Shown piece by piece: positions 45,057-57,266 of a stretch of 64,000 bases of DNA. Origin of the DNA: Diphasiastrum complanatum (taxonomy: Eukaryota > Streptophyta > Lycopodiopsida > Lycopodiales > Lycopodiaceae); assembly GCA_029204225.1 (NCBI GenBank), contig CM055100.1:63183141-63247140 (forward strand). The letters are read 5' to 3'. The position numbers were made by a program, and so were the translations under genes. Position 1 is the stretch's first letter. Each line of letters opens with the position of its first letter. Under the pieces are notes generated by a model, which saw nothing but the letters and a program-made list of their open reading frames with translations, made no database searches and was not told the DNA's origin.

Positions 45057-46455
45057 GCTTGAGCACAGAGAGCCTCCTTTGTATGAGGCAGTCAAGCCAG
45101 TGTTAGAGGATGAGCATGATGAAGATGAGCCCATTCAGGTTGTGTTTGCTAGTTCAGAGAGGGATGAGGCAGACCATACAGGTGCAGGGCACACGCCACG
45201 ACCAGGGGTCACGGGTGCATCACGTGGCAGAGGTGGGGCACATGGCACAGGTTATACCGGGAGACAGGCAGGGCACACAGGGGGGGCCAGTGGCATACCT
45301 ACCTATGTCCACATGATGGAGGAGGCTCTCGACAGAGGGCAGAGTGATTTAGATGCCGGTCCCGCAGATGTTTGGATGCGTGCAGTACAGAGTCATGGCC
45401 GTTACTACGACAGCACACCAGAGGAGGCACCAGATGACTTTGATTGCACAGATTGGGAGGCCATGCAGGGTCTACAGGGTGCACATGATGAGGCACGGGT
45501 TGATTCAAGGGATGGTGCACAGGATGATTCAGGGGATGGTGCACAGGATGAGGCCCAGAGCCCAGAGCATTTGTATTCAGATGCCCAGCTGGACGACTTG
45601 ATTGCCACATTGGATTTAGAGGCTCAGCAGATGCCGAGTGTCAGGGCACCCCCTTCATCTCTTGCCAGCATGTCATACACAGAGTCCCAGCCAGAGCAGC
45701 CGCACGAGGTGTCTATAGTTCCTCCAGCTCCTTAGAGGGTATATGTGAGCCGCACAGCTCCTCCAGTGCCACCGATGCCATTCAGGCCTGCAGCCCCTCC
45801 ATCGCCGTCCACTTCTGTAGCACCAGGTCTCCATGGCAGGCCACCATCTGTGCCCAGGTTTTCTCTTGCAGCGCCCACATCCACAGTGGCTCCTCCAACT
45901 GCTCCTCCAATAGCAGCACCCACTCCACATCCTCCTCCTTTGGCAGCACCCACTCCACTGGCTCCCCCTTTGGCAGCACCCATGATGTACCAGTACCGGC
46001 CACCGCAGCGCCCCTTTCAGTACATATCGTCGTTGTACTTGCCTCCTGCACAGCCAGTTCCTCCACCTGCAGCAGCCCCACGGGCACACACTCCACGAGC
46101 TCATCCTCCAGGTGCACAGGGAGTTCCCTCTTTTGCTTCCCTATCCCCGCCGGCCTCAACTTGGGCCCAGCCTAGCCAGCCAGGTGATTTGCATGGGGGT
46201 GACGAGGCATTGACAGCTCCTCTTGTCCGCAAGAGACCAGGAAGGCCCAAGGGTGCACCGAACAAGAAAGGCAAGGCACAGAAACTGCCAGGGAAGAGAG
46301 GACGACCACGCAGGGTTCCAGGTACAACTAGAGGTGCAGGATTACAGCTAGTTGGAGGAGGTGTTGGTTTTGCTTGCTTGGGGGCTGATGCGGAGGCAGA
46401 CTGGGATGATGCTAGTGAAAGTCCGCCACATACGGCTGGACCTTATCTATTCTAA
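43951..46455 (+). pseudogene. hAT-4 transposase, core-deleted
   Basis: Start MVQSDLSGLWDEVDIVRRVA and BED-type IVRCQYCLVEFVA...LKGHR (44038-44110), followed by a stop at 44176. The linker APIPVDP (44382-44405) joins straight to ERRQLPIAWWTMFGSTYPSI. Dimerisation block: CERNWSTWALGHTRRRNRLS. The SDGW and DNATN parts are gone. The coiled region ERERELAEMRERE is blown up by (AG)n (44981-45050). The tail is Pro-rich with a TAG at 45733 where hAT-3 has CAG, then AT-hook-like KRPGRPKG and GKRGRPRRVP. It keeps the full G run (near 45287) that hAT-3 lost. Confidence 0.9.
44981..45050. repeat. (AG)n microsatellite in hAT-4 coding DNA
   Basis: About 33 AG units; hAT-3 has only a few at the same place (40160-40174). 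Confidence 0.96.
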
Positions 46456-46461
46456 ACATGC

Positions 46462-46761
46462 CTACTGATCCTTCGTCGACTCCTCGCCCTCGTCAGGTGC
46501 ATTGTTCTGTCGCTCGCGCTCTGACTGGTGGTTAGCCCGACGTCTAGCCGCCCTTTCCCTGACCATGATTAGTTGCCGCCGTGAGAAGTTCATTCCGATC
46601 TGCTCATCCAAATCCAGCTCAACAGCGGGGGCAGGGGCCACAGCGGGAGTGGGGATCTGCAGCTCTGGGTGTCTCTCCCGAGTCTGTCGCAGCATCTCTG
46701 CAATGTCTGCATAACCACTGCCCATGCCTCCCGTAACCTCACCACTGCCCATGCCTCCCAT
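46462..46761 (-). CDS. Convergent small ORF of hAT-4, 99 codons
   Basis: Starts MGGMGSGEVTGGMGSGYADI; then AEMLRQTRERHPELQIPTP, VELDLDEQIGMNFSRRQLIM and VRERAARRRANHQSERERQN. It overlaps nothing on the plus strand and ends just past the transposase tail. The hAT-3 copy is a frameshifted version. I do not recognise the family. The conserved position next to both transposases suggests a second transposon protein, but it could also be a captured host exon. Confidence 0.5.
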   Translation of the reverse strand: MGGMGSGEVTGGMGSGYADIAEMLRQTRERHPELQIPTPAVAPAPAVELDLDEQIGMNFSRRQLIMVRERAARRRANHQSERERQNNAPDEGEESTKDQ

Positions 46762-46854
46762 AACTGAAATGCCTCATAATCGAGCATGAAAGAGCAAACA
46801 ATTTGTAATTTTAACCAGAACACTCTCTTGTGCTCTCGCTATCTCTCTCTCTCT

Positions 46855-47216
46855 CTAGCCAGAAGAGCAAGCATCTGTGTCGGGCATATCCGTGATATGC
46901 TTTCTTGCTTTCCCGTGTGAACTAGTTTCCAAAAGAGAACAAACTTTTGTGCGAGATTTATCAAATGATTCATCTCCACTTGAGATACTGAAGTGTTCTT
47001 GAGTTTCATGAATCCAATCTGTATCATCCTCAAATGTTTACACTGCAATGGAGCTTGTATCTAAACTTTACCGATCAAGTCAATTTCACTACTAAGACTA
47101 GCCGCATAACTAGGAATCACTTTCAAAAAGTCAGGCTTGTCTAGCCTAAGAAGATTGAAGAGCTCCTCAAAACTGTTTTGAGACACAGTACCTGACAACA
47201 AGACTCGACGCTTTGT
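46855..47216 (-). pseudogene. CLASSY/DRD1-like SNF2 fragment, motif III region
   Basis: The minus frame from 47216 reads TKRRVLLSGTVSQNSFEEL, then FNLLRLDKPDFLKVIPSYA and stops at 47061. LSGT..QN...E.FN.L.L..P.F is the motif III region of the plant SNF2 proteins CLASSY and DRD1, which recruit or assist Pol IV/V in RNA-directed DNA methylation. After TTGCAG a second open piece follows (DDTDWIHETQEHFSISSGDE), possibly another exon. Dead fragment. Confidence 0.7.
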
Positions 47217-47344
47217 TCAAATTCAAATGCCCTTCGATTTTCCCTACCGCATAGTCTTGGCAGATATTTGCTTGTGTTCATATCCATCTCCAAGTAGGAG
47301 CCAATAGGAGAAATGAATGCTTACTAATTAATAAGCAAAACTGT

Positions 47345-47445
47345 GTCATTCACCACAGGGAACCACAGGACCTACACAGTACTATGTCTTATATGATGAG
47401 ATTGGTTTAGGGTTTTGGGATAAACTCCAACAACAACACAATAGG
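47345..47445 (+). pseudogene. AGO4-like PIWI fragment, copy a
   Basis: Plus frame GPTQYYVLYDEIGLGFWDKL, a diverged copy of the segment in copy b. Flanking CATTCACCACAGGGAACCAC is shared with copy c. Confidence 0.65.
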
Positions 47446-47494
47446 AATTCTGTCACGGCTGCAGCAGAACAGAATGGGATGATCGGATCGCAGG

Positions 47495-47634
47495 ATAAGA
47501 ATTTTTGAGAGCCACTCTTTGTGAGTTGAAGCCTTCTCAATCTTTTTCTCTGCATTTATTTCTGCCACAAGGCGATAAACAAAGACCTTGTGCTTTTGAC
47601 CAATTCTGAATGCTCGGGAAATTGCATGTCGTGC
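47495..47634 (-). pseudogene. CLASSY/DRD1-like SNF2 fragment, motif VI
   Basis: The minus frame reads ARHAISRAFRIGQKHKVFVY, then RLVAEINAEKKIEKASTHKE and WLSKIL. (R)QAI(S/G)RAFRIGQK..V..YRL is helicase motif VI of the CLASSY/DRD1 family. A stop directly precedes the first residue. Confidence 0.78.
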
Positions 47635-47740
47635 TACAGCAGGAATCCACTAGATTTACTTTCCTCAAACGACAAACCAATCTAAGGACAGACAGGAATC
47701 AATACATATCCCTGACAATGAGGCCTCTAGCTTCATTCTA

Positions 47741-47876
47741 TTATTTGTACGTCTTCTCAGGTAATCCAAGTGCCTTATGCTGTCCGGGCATAAGTTTCAA
47801 AAGAATTGTGAAGTCACAAATACCAGGCAAGTTTTCTAGAACTTCTCCTTTATACCAGTTAACAAAGCTTCCTTTA
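47741..47876 (-). pseudogene. CLASSY/DRD1-like SNF2 fragment, inter-lobe segment
   Basis: The minus frame reads KGSFVNWYKGEVLENLPGIC, then DFTILLKLMPGQHKALGL, and stops at 47741. F(V)..YKG.VL..LPG....V.L is the segment between the two helicase lobes in CLASSY-type proteins. Confidence 0.7.
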
Positions 47877-48311
47877 TCCAAGGTTCGTTATCCAAGGTTC
47901 AAGTTTAGGGGATTATCATTTTGTACAGTTCGTTATCCAAGGTTCAGGTCAACCAGATTCACATTTTTTGCCTAAGCGAATTTTGCCTTTAGTTTAGTTG
48001 GACTTGTTGCTGCTCTGGATGTAAAAAACATAGGATTTGAACTGTGCTTTGGATAATTGAGGTATCTTTTGGGAAAGGACTTTTAAATATAATATGCTCA
48101 TGGGTAAGGGTGGTCGTGGTATAGTTGAGTGTATAATATATATTTCTGACAATCCGAGGTGCGGTAGCTCGAGCCTAAACACCATCACAAGAAATGGGGT
48201 TACATTAGAATAAATATGCTGAACTTCAATCATATTCCGAAAGCCTGGTGGAAGAGTCTTGAAATTGAGTATTCAAAAATGTAAACATACACTACAAAGG
48301 AGCTTATATCT

Positions 48312-48508
<197 letters not shown>

Positions 48509-48524
48509 GTCTTCTAGGGGCAGT

Positions 48525-48731
48525 GATCAATACCCTAGACCTACACATTACTATGTCTTATATGATGAGATCGGTTTCTCCCCGGATGAACTTCAACAAA
48601 TTACTAATTACTTAGACCAGGGCTTTGAAACATCTTCTCAATTGGGAAGATCGGCATCTCAAGAAGGACCAGTTGTGACTCCACTTCCAGGATTGCATAA
48701 GAACACGCAAACAAAAATGTTCTCCTACTGA
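48525..48731 (+). pseudogene. AGO4-like PIWI C-terminal fragment, copy b
   Basis: The plus frame reads RPTHYYVLYDEIGFSPDELQ, then DQGFETSSQLGRSASQEGP and VVTPLPGLHKNTQTKMFSY, stop. RPTHYHVL.DEIGFS.DDLQ and the C-terminal E(T/S)SS...P.LP.L...V...MF(F)(C/Y) are the AGO4/6/9-clade signatures. About 45 residues between them (YQRSTTAIS...CYAHLAAAQ) are missing. AGO4-clade proteins load 24-nt siRNAs and steer DNA methylation. Confidence 0.8.
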
Positions 48732-48849
48732 AGCTTTCTTTAGAATTGCAGTTTTATTTCTCAATGAAAAAGGGTACACTCATCTGTATTCCTTTCACAT
48801 ATCTGCTTGAATCGAGTTCGTTTTTCCTCAAAAATATATTACATCCAGC

Positions 48850-49270
48850 ATTAATTGGATTGAGAAAAAGAGGGACGAGGATCCTCATTACGTGTACTGT
48901 CAAAAGGGTTGACTAATACTATCAAAAGGGATGCTGTAGGATTGAGAAGAGAGCTCATTATGCTTCGAAGGTCCATATCTCTCTCTCCATATTGAGGTCT
49001 TGGCTTGGAACTCAGAGGATTTGGCTTGGAACTCAGAATTCGGTCGACCTCACAAGAAAAAGGTGGACAATTTTTCAAATGCAGACTATGAGGTGCAAAC
49101 TCAAGGTGCTTGTTGCCATTTCTGGTGAAAACGCTTCATTATTTCTGTCACACTTCATACTCGAACTTTCTTCCTGACTAACTGAAGGCTTGTACTTTTC
49201 ATCATCATCAGAATCTTGCAAGCTCAACAGTATATTTGATATCCTTCTTTTGGCTGTTTGTTAGCTCGCG
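48850..49270 (-). pseudogene. Possible further SNF2-gene exon debris
   Basis: Minus-strand open pieces rich in Ser/Asp/Glu (RRISNILLSLQDSDDDEKYK; DSTRNEDPRPSFSQS) resemble a disordered N-terminal region. I link them to the CLASSY fragments only by strand and position. Confidence 0.3.
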
Positions 49271-49497
49271 CGGTTGCCTAAACCAAACAAAAGGACAACA
49301 TTTTTGCGTGTTTTGAGCTGCTTGTGTGGTGTGCATCCTCGATTCCATAGCTTGAGGAAAACAACTGCAACAAAACTATTGCTCAGAATTTTAAACTCCA
49401 AGGCTCTCCAAGTTCATAGCTCGTCTTTGCGCATTCTCACTTCATCTCCAAGTACTTGCATAGGCCTAATCAAGAAGTCAATGGTCACCAGAAGAGT

Positions 49498-49653
49498 GAA
49501 TGGTCACCGGAACTGTGTCATTCACTACATGGAACCACAAGACCTACACACTACTGCCTTATATCAGCATCTCAAGAAGGACCAATTGTGACTCCACTTC
49601 CAGAATTGCATAAGAACATGCAAACAAAAACAACTAGTCTTTGCACAGTCTAG
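49498..49653 (+). pseudogene. AGO4-like fragment, copy c
   Basis: The plus frame reads HSLHGTTRPTHYCLISASQE, then GPIVTPLPELHKNMQTKT. Same ends as copy b but with the DEIGFS segment deleted. Confidence 0.7.
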
Positions 49654-49683
49654 CTTCATCTCAACATTCAAGTATTCCGAGTA

Positions 49684-50160
49684 CCTACCGCACCATCATG
49701 ATTGGGTATGTCCTGGCGAAACTATATGGTACTATACTACAGTCTGTTGTGAGCTCAGAGGCGGAGACTAGGAGACTACATGCCATGGGTCAGGCTGGTT
49801 GCCGAGCCCATTATTCTATTGCAGATCACATCTTCACACTGCGAACCTTGATTAAGGAGGCTAAGGCTTCTCCACCGCGTTATTGACTACTTCATTGGCT
49901 CACCAGCCTTGATTCCATTTCTTCATACTTATCATATTATGCACCCTACCATTTTTTATCACTCTCTATTGCTCCTGTCTCTGGGCCGTGCTACTCGTGG
50001 TACTGTTATGACACCTCATTCCACACGTGCCTTGGACTTCTTGTAGGGGAGTTGTACTATTTTGGAGATCTGCCTGAGCTATCGGCAGCCATTGATGTTC
50101 ATAAAGTTTCTTAGTTGGAGAATGCTATGTGAATGCCTTCTGTTGTTTATGCATTATTCT
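49684..50160 (+). pseudogene. LINE-3, rearranged fragment
   Basis: RTIMIGYVLAKLYGTILQSV, then RRLHAMGQAGCRAHYSIADH matches the RT of LINE-1 at 54427-54600. It is followed by DYFIGSPALIPFLHTYHIMH, which matches the endonuclease end of LINE-1 (VVDYLMGSPSFVP, 53530). In a normal LINE the endonuclease precedes RT, so the pieces are out of order. Confidence 0.8.
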
Positions 50161-51186
50161 ATGTCTTTCATGCTCAGTGCTCATAGATTGTAACTTATAA
50201 GTACAACAAACAGCATATTTAAAGGAGCTTATTGCCATCTTCTTGATATCTAGGCTTAATCCAAAGGAGCAGATCTTGATAGGAGTATAGATATTTCATC
50301 TATCTCTTCTATGCACTTAGAGAACCCTTTTCCTTGTTATACATAAAGCCCCGTTACGATTTCAAAGGTTTCTTTCTACATAAAGCCATTTGATGTGGAG
50401 TGAGGTAAGTTTTGCAGAAAGTTAGGTGGGCAGAGGGTGACATCTAAGTATAATAGATGCTTGCAAAACACAATAGGGCTACCATAGTCAATTCCACCCA
50501 ACCAATGCACTCTCCTCTTATAGAGAATGTCCCTCCTAGCCCAGTGTAAGTTTGCAGGGAGAGTCCTAGTTAACTATTATTGAACTGTTTGACCACCAAT
50601 TGCCATGCATGTGACTTGTGGCACAAAGCTGGCCGTCATACATACTACCAGGTATGCATGCATGCAACTGACTCACACTGTCCTTTGACCTACAATGGTT
50701 TGCTGCACCTAATGACTCCCTAAGGTTCGGTCAAGGTTACGGTCTTGTAACACTTGGGCAAGAAGATTTAACCGGGGCTGAGGAAAAGTTACGCGTTTTT
50801 CGAGGAGTCGAGCTTTTCCTTATTTGTAAGTGAGGTTAATTCCTGAAAAATGCCACTAGAGGTAAATCTACAAAGTTCAGGGTAGTCAATAACAACCTAA
50901 GTTTTCCTTACAGAACGATATCACATCTCAGGCTCACCCACTAACATTTATACTTTCTCATAATCTCTTTCAACTCGACAGGCATCCATTATCATATTAA
51001 TTACAAAGTAGCTGCCTTGTAAAAACAACCAGTTCTGACCTAGTAAAAATACTCAGAAGTCAGATCACTTTTCTATTTTTCAGCATATGAAGACCCTATG
51101 CAAAAACATCACACAAGCAGCCAAACAAGCTAAGTATAGAACCAAGCTATTTCAGCAAATAGGGTTCTTTTGCTTCAAGATTCAAC
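50160..51186. other. Intron remainder before exon d
   Basis: AT-rich intron; nothing recognised. Confidence 0.6.
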
Positions 51187-51285
51187 CTGAACAATCCATT
51201 TGCTGTAGCGTGAAAGCGTCCAACAAGTTATACTCCGTATTAGTGGACGTTGGTCTTCTAACAGCGGAACCAGAAATGCAACTAT
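51187..51285 (-). CDS. TRN1: Transportin-1 exon d (PY-NLS pocket)
   Basis: 33 codons. It is open only on the minus strand and too short to stand out as an ORF. Acceptor TATATTTCAG|ATAGTT, donor TTCAG|GTTGAA. It encodes [18 protein letters not shown], then [15 protein letters not shown]. The Ile and Trp of ITCW align with Ile457 and Trp460 of human transportin, which contact the Pro-Tyr of cargo signals. The following intron, 16.2 kb, is the largest in the window. Confidence 0.95.
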
Positions 51286-52083
51286 CTGAAATATAAGCAC
51301 AGAGCAACTAATTAGGAAGCAGTTCATCTAGATTAAGTAAACCAAAACTACAACCAAGAAGATTAAACAATAAGTAATAACAAAAACTGTAAAACTAACG
51401 GGCTCAACCTCCAGTAATGTTCTCAAAAAGGCTTGTAATTTCAGTCAATGCATTGACACTCTCCATTGTATAAAAAGTTGTCTATTTGTGAATTCTCCAA
51501 AATCCACAATTTACCACTGCATTTGTGAAATACCATGTGACTGGAAACTTGCACTTCTCTTTCTTATGTTCTATCAAGCTTTAACAAAAACAGCCAGCAA
51601 AATTCTGTCTCAGGAACATAGTTTCCTAAGCTTGCTCACCCAGAAGCTCATCTTCCGTCAAAGAAATGTCCTATATATTTTGCTACTACGAGTGATATCA
51701 ATCATTTCTCAAGTTCTTGACATAAATTTTGCAAAGGAAATGGAAGTCCTGATTGGAGCGAAGAATTGAGATGCAGGAAAGTATGAAGAAAGCCCTTTCC
51801 ATTGAAGTTTTGACATGAAATTATCATTATGATTTATTAACTTCATAGATCAGAAAAAAATTCATTCTGTTTAGCAGATATCACGATTGACTCTTCAAGT
51901 TCAGGATCACTCTAAGAATTATAATTCAGCTTTGTCAACTTTAACTTCCCAGATTGATGCTAGACAGATATCCACTTAACATTTAAACAAATAATACTAA
52001 GCAACCATCGTACTTTTTCTCTTTCCCTATTGATATTAGAGAATATCCAACTCAATCAGAATTTGAGATTTATGTTGGAGTAC
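51286..52083. other. Intron between exons c and d
   Basis: 798 bp of plain AT-rich intron. Confidence 0.7.
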
Positions 52084-52197
52084 CTGAGACATGTGTGGAA
52101 GAAGGCCTTGCATACAGCCTTCAGCAATAGCTCCCAAGGCTAAAACAGCTGCTTCTCTTTCCTTCCAAGCTTCATCTGAAGAATTTGAGAGCTTTGC
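52084..52197 (-). CDS. TRN1: Transportin-1 exon c
   Basis: 38 codons. Acceptor CTGTTTCAG|GCAAAG, donor CTCAG|GTACTC. It encodes [18 protein letters not shown], then [13 protein letters not shown] and LLPHMSQ. This is the most conserved HEAT segment of transportin. The leucine of LALGAIAEG aligns with human Leu419 of the PY pocket. Confidence 0.97.
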
Positions 52198-52490
52198 CTG
52201 AAACAGAAAGAATGTTTTTAGCTTTAAAAGTAACTGCAAGCCCTCAAAACTGTTAAGAACACAATCAGCTTACATCCTTCACACTGCCCTTATTACAATG
52301 AGTTGGATATAATCCACAAAGAACACTAAAAGCATTTCACCTTGTAAAACAAGGAACTCACAGGCTTTTGAAGGCCTCAGATTTCTGCCTTAAGAAACAT
52401 ACTCATACTTTCTTATGTAGTAGAAGAAATGCCAACACTCAAGACAAAACCCAAAAAGCTAAACAGTTTCCTGAGGTAGCTCTTGGGCTG

Positions 52491-52494
<4 letters not shown>

Positions 52495-52547
<53 letters not shown>
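52495..52547. repeat. (CT)n at the 5' side of LINE-1
   Basis: About 26 CT units directly before the LINE-1 5' leader. Confidence 0.97.
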
Positions 52548-52551
<4 letters not shown>

Positions 52552-52625
52552 TCCGTTTCAACTCTCTAGAGACTCGCTGAGACGCTCTGCGGTGCAGAGC
52601 TTAGCTTCGTGGCACCACTATCTAT

Positions 52626-55600
52626 ATGGATGACGACCTCACATATATCCAGGTAGAGGAGAGGCGCAAGGCCTTTCAGGCAGCCCGTGAGTCTGGCAGA
52701 CGAGTCATTTACCGAGATGGACGAGTGCGCTTTCTTGATACTGCCCCTAGCAGATCCCAGTGCTACGGATTTGGGGTGCCCGGGAGTGGGAGCACCTCGG
52801 GGCCCCATCCACACCACCTTCGGATTGGAGTGTGGAACTGTGCTGGCATACACTCATCTTCTACGGCAGGCGACCTTGTTGATTTCATTACAGGCAGGGA
52901 TATATTATTCTTCATGGAGACACACGAGCTACCAGAGCGAGGACTCCCTTCCTTTCTTGGATACAGATGGGATTCAGTATTCCGACGACAGACTAGATCT
53001 ACTAGTGGACGTGGTTCAGGTGGGGTCGCCTGCTTGTACAGGGAGGCTCTTCACTCGAGTATTGACTTCATCCGACATGACGAGCAGGCCCACTACACAT
53101 GGACTCGCATCGTGGGTCAGGGTATTGGCTTGGATAGAGATCTTTTTATTGCAGCATGTCACTTTCCACCAGAGTCCTCGTCTTTTGCTGAGGGTATTGG
53201 ATCTCCATATCAGGACCTCTCACCAGATATTATCAGATTTTCAGAGCGGGGGCATATTCTCCTCACAGGGGATTTTAATGCCTAGACATCTTCACGACAG
53301 ACAGAGTTCTTCGATACCACTGATCAGCTACGTGTTCGTGCCTTGGACAGTGATATGCTTGGAGTCACCAGGACCTCCGCGGATAGTTTTGGACCTACTA
53401 CTTCATATGGTGAGCACTTATTGCAGTTTAGAGAGGCACATGAGCTAGCCATTTATAATGGCTTACCCTGTTGGCCACATTCAAACAATTACACATGCCA
53501 CCCTCATAGTGGAGGACATAGTGTCGTTGACTATCTCATGGGGTCACCATCCTTTGTACCCACAGTTTCTGACTTCCACATCTTCCCCACCACCCTTTCT
53601 GATCACTCATTTCTCTCCTTCGATGTCGGCCACCTCCCACCCACTCACCCATCTACACTACCCACGCTTACCCGAGCACCCACATACACATTTGATCCTA
53701 CTTACATGCCGCTATACCGACAGTCCTTAGCTGCACTTTTACACTCCTTTCCTCATGATAGTCCAGTCAACACCCAGGCGGATTTCCTCACCACCTCTCT
53801 CCACACGGCCGCATCATTAACCCTCCCCACAAAACCCCACCCCAGAAAGACCCGACGCACACCTCGAACACTACACCCTCCTTGGTACGATACTGAGTGC
53901 CGCTCTCTCCATCAGTCAGTAACCCACTCACGCATCCACGCCCCACATCTGCTTCGATCTTCCCGACATTCCTACCGTCGTGCTCTCTGGCGTAAGAAAC
54001 GCTCCCATGATGATTCTGAAGGGAAACGTCTCATTGACCTTCTTTTCAGCTCTTCTTCGGGCGCTTTATGGCACGAGTTCATTCCTCGCTCTCCACCACC
54101 TCTCTTGGAAGACCTCCGCATATGGACTGATTATGCTACTAGCCTGTACACGGTTCCTACCGACTCACCTATCGCCATATCTCCACGGCCACTTGCGTTC
54201 TCCTTTTTTACATCTGACATGGTACTTGCGGCCATTAAGAAGCTGAAGTGCCACAAAGCCCGAGATATCGAAGACCTTGAATCTGAGCTCCTTTCCCATG
54301 CCTATGACTTACTCGCCCCCATTATAGCCACCCTTCTTAACTCTGCAGTTGTCTCTGGCTTTCCGTCTCCCTGGTGCACTAACATTATCCACCCCATCCA
54401 TAAGAATGGCGACCCCATGATTCCGAGTAACTACTGCACCATCATGATCGGACATGTCCTGGCTAAATCATATGGTACTATACTGCAGTCTGTTGTGAGC
54501 TCAGAGGCGGAGACTAGGAGACTACATGCCATGGGTCAGGCTGGTTTCAGAGCACATTATTCCACGGCAGATCACATCTTCACATTGCGAGCCTTGATTG
54601 AGGAGGCTAAGCATAGGAGAGAGAGGGTTTACTGTTGTTTTGTGGACTTCAGGAAAGTCTGTTCCTCGTTCATTGCTCATCCAGAGACTCCGAGACCTCG
54701 GCTTCTCCACCGACATTGTTCTTGCTGTGATGGCACTTTATGAGCGTGTCCTTGGTTGTTTCTGGCATAGCAGTGGCATATCTGAGCACATCTGGAGCAC
54801 TATTGGGGTGAAACAGGGTTGTTCCCTCTCACCACTCCTCTTTGGCTTGTAAATTGATGAGTTGGAGAGAGTCATTACACAGGGTGGCGATACTGGCTGC
54901 AGGCTTGGTGACATCTTGATTGCTATCCTCCTTTATGCTGATGATGTGGTGTTGGTCTCACCGACCAAAGAGGGCCTACAGCGACAGTTGGATTGCTTGC
55001 ATGAGTTTTGCACCAGATGGGGCCTAGGGGTGAACATTGGAAAGACCAAGGTTATGGTCTTCAACACTTCGAGGGCATTCATGCAACGACAGGAGCTTAC
55101 TTTGGGCGGACAGATTCTAGAGGTGGTCCCTTCCTACACATACTTGGGGGTCGTTTTCTCAGGTCCTACTTTTAGCATGAGACAGGCTGCTACCACTCGA
55201 CTAGGGAAAGGACATGCCTCCCTTGTTCAGCTAGAGCGATTTTGTTTCCGCAAGTCCATCCAGGATGCTCGCAGTAAGTGTCACCTCTTCGATACCATTG
55301 TTACCCCCACGGCATTATATGCGGCAGAGACATGGTATGTAGGTCTTCCTTCACATTGGGCCAGTCTCTCACGATTACAGACCACCATGCTAGCTCGGTT
55401 GATTCGAGCGAAGCCTTCTGTTCCCCATGAGATTCTCCTGGCCGAGTTTGCAGTTCCACCTATACAGATCGAGGCAGTTCTTCAGCTTATCACCTATATA
55501 CAGAGGATACAGGCACTACTAGAGATAGACAGGCGATACATACAGGTTGCACTATCCTCCTCACAGCATCTTCATGATCAGGGCTACAGGCTATCATGGT

Positions 55601-56475
55601 TCTCTCAGGCCTCTCACCTCCTACTTGTATCATTTGGCATCTCCATCACAGAGCTCCCCTCCGGCACACATCAATATATCAGACGCTTCCTTTATCGCAC
55701 ATATCTAGAGCGGACTTGGTGTAACCAGTTAGGGGTTAAGCCAGCTTTCTATCGGACTCATTTCTTGGAGCTAGATGCATCAGGGACCCCGGTCATGCCC
55801 CGCTACTTGGACTCGGGATTGTCACATTGCCTCAGATTCACATTGGGACAGCTCAGGGTGTCCTCTCATCAGCTAGCTATTGAGACTGGGAGGTTCCACG
55901 GTATTCCCAGAGAGGAGCGGATTTGCCAGTTCTGCTCCCTAGGTGAGGTGGAGTCTGAGGAGCACTTTATATTTCGGTGCCCTGTATATTATGAGATTAG
56001 AGGACGATATCACTGCCTGTTCCGAGAGATGCCTACCACTCTACGATCTCTCATAGCTTATGAGGACCCACGGTGTGTCGCTCTCATGGTACACGAGATG
56101 TCCAGACTACGGAGAGATCTATACAAGACACCCCAGCATTTTACCTCACAGCCATTGATTACTTCGTTCTTTACTAGACGGAGATCGCATGATTTAGTAC
56201 TGGAGGATGAGGATTATGATGAGGATGACGACGAGGATGTTGGCCGCTCTCATGCTCATAGAGATCAGAGACAGTGTACCTCTCACCATCAGGATACCAC
56301 CAGGATTACTAGACATTCTACGAAGGGGCGTACTACTACTACTACTATCACACATACACGTGCTCATACTCACAGACGCCGCCGGCAGACTCTAGTGCTT
56401 TCCCATATTGTCGCTCGCATTACATCTTTTTACAACAGCAGCACAGCCTTGACATCTTACCCGAGACACATATGA
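52626..56475 (+). pseudogene. LINE-1 endonuclease/reverse transcriptase ORF, three lesions
   Basis: Starts MDDDLTYIQVEERRKAFQA. APE-type endonuclease 52800-53600: LRIGVWNCAGIHSSSTAGDL, METHEL, GSGGVACLYREAL, LLTGDFNA, HSVVDYLMGSPSF and LSDHSFLSFD. RT 54210-55300: FFTSDMVLAAIKKLKCHKA, HPIHKNGDPMIPSNYCTIMI, VKQGCSLSPLLFGL and catalytic LLYADDVVLVSPTKEGLQ, then VNIGKTKVMVF and YTYLGVVFS. The C-terminal zinc finger RICQFCSLGEVESEEHFIFR (55918-55977) is followed by an acidic, then His/Arg-rich tail. Lesions: TAG after GDFNA (53284-53286), a frameshift near 54655 (FVDFRK then PRSLLIQRL), and TAA at 54850 in FGL*IDELE. Otherwise well preserved, so a recent insertion. Confidence 0.92.
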
Positions 56476-56609
56476 TTATTATTATGCACATTCTCGCATA
56501 CGTGTCTATTTTAGGTTGCACTAGATGTTTTTCTTTATTACAGTTTGAAGACGTTTTTATGTACTTCATTAGTCTTATATGCCTTTTGGCATGGAAAAGA
56601 CATTAATAG

Positions 56610-56991
<382 letters not shown>

Positions 56992-57266
56992 TCAACCATA
57001 AACCATAGATTTGAGACCATAGGGAACCATACTGAATCATGGCACTACTGTGAATAGGATCATCATAATATATAATGTCGAGCCACATGATGTTCGATGA
57101 ACATAATGAAAACTAATACAACTAAGACTTCTCGGAGTCATGGTAATCAGAATCCTCCCAGTCTGTGCCAGTCTGTTGATCCCAAGGGTCTACAGATGAA
57201 TCAGAGGGACCCATATGTCGTGGCAAGACCCTTATTCTGCAGCATGTGCTCGTCCTACCCCTACCC

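Larger units (their letters stand above)
43760..46760 (+). mobile_element. hAT DNA transposon 4, internal-deletion derivative
   Basis: Sister of hAT-3 with the same start, tail and convergent ORF, but 1815 bp are missing between two GGATCC sites of hAT-3 (37786 and 39601), removing the catalytic core. Non-autonomous. Confidence 0.88.
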
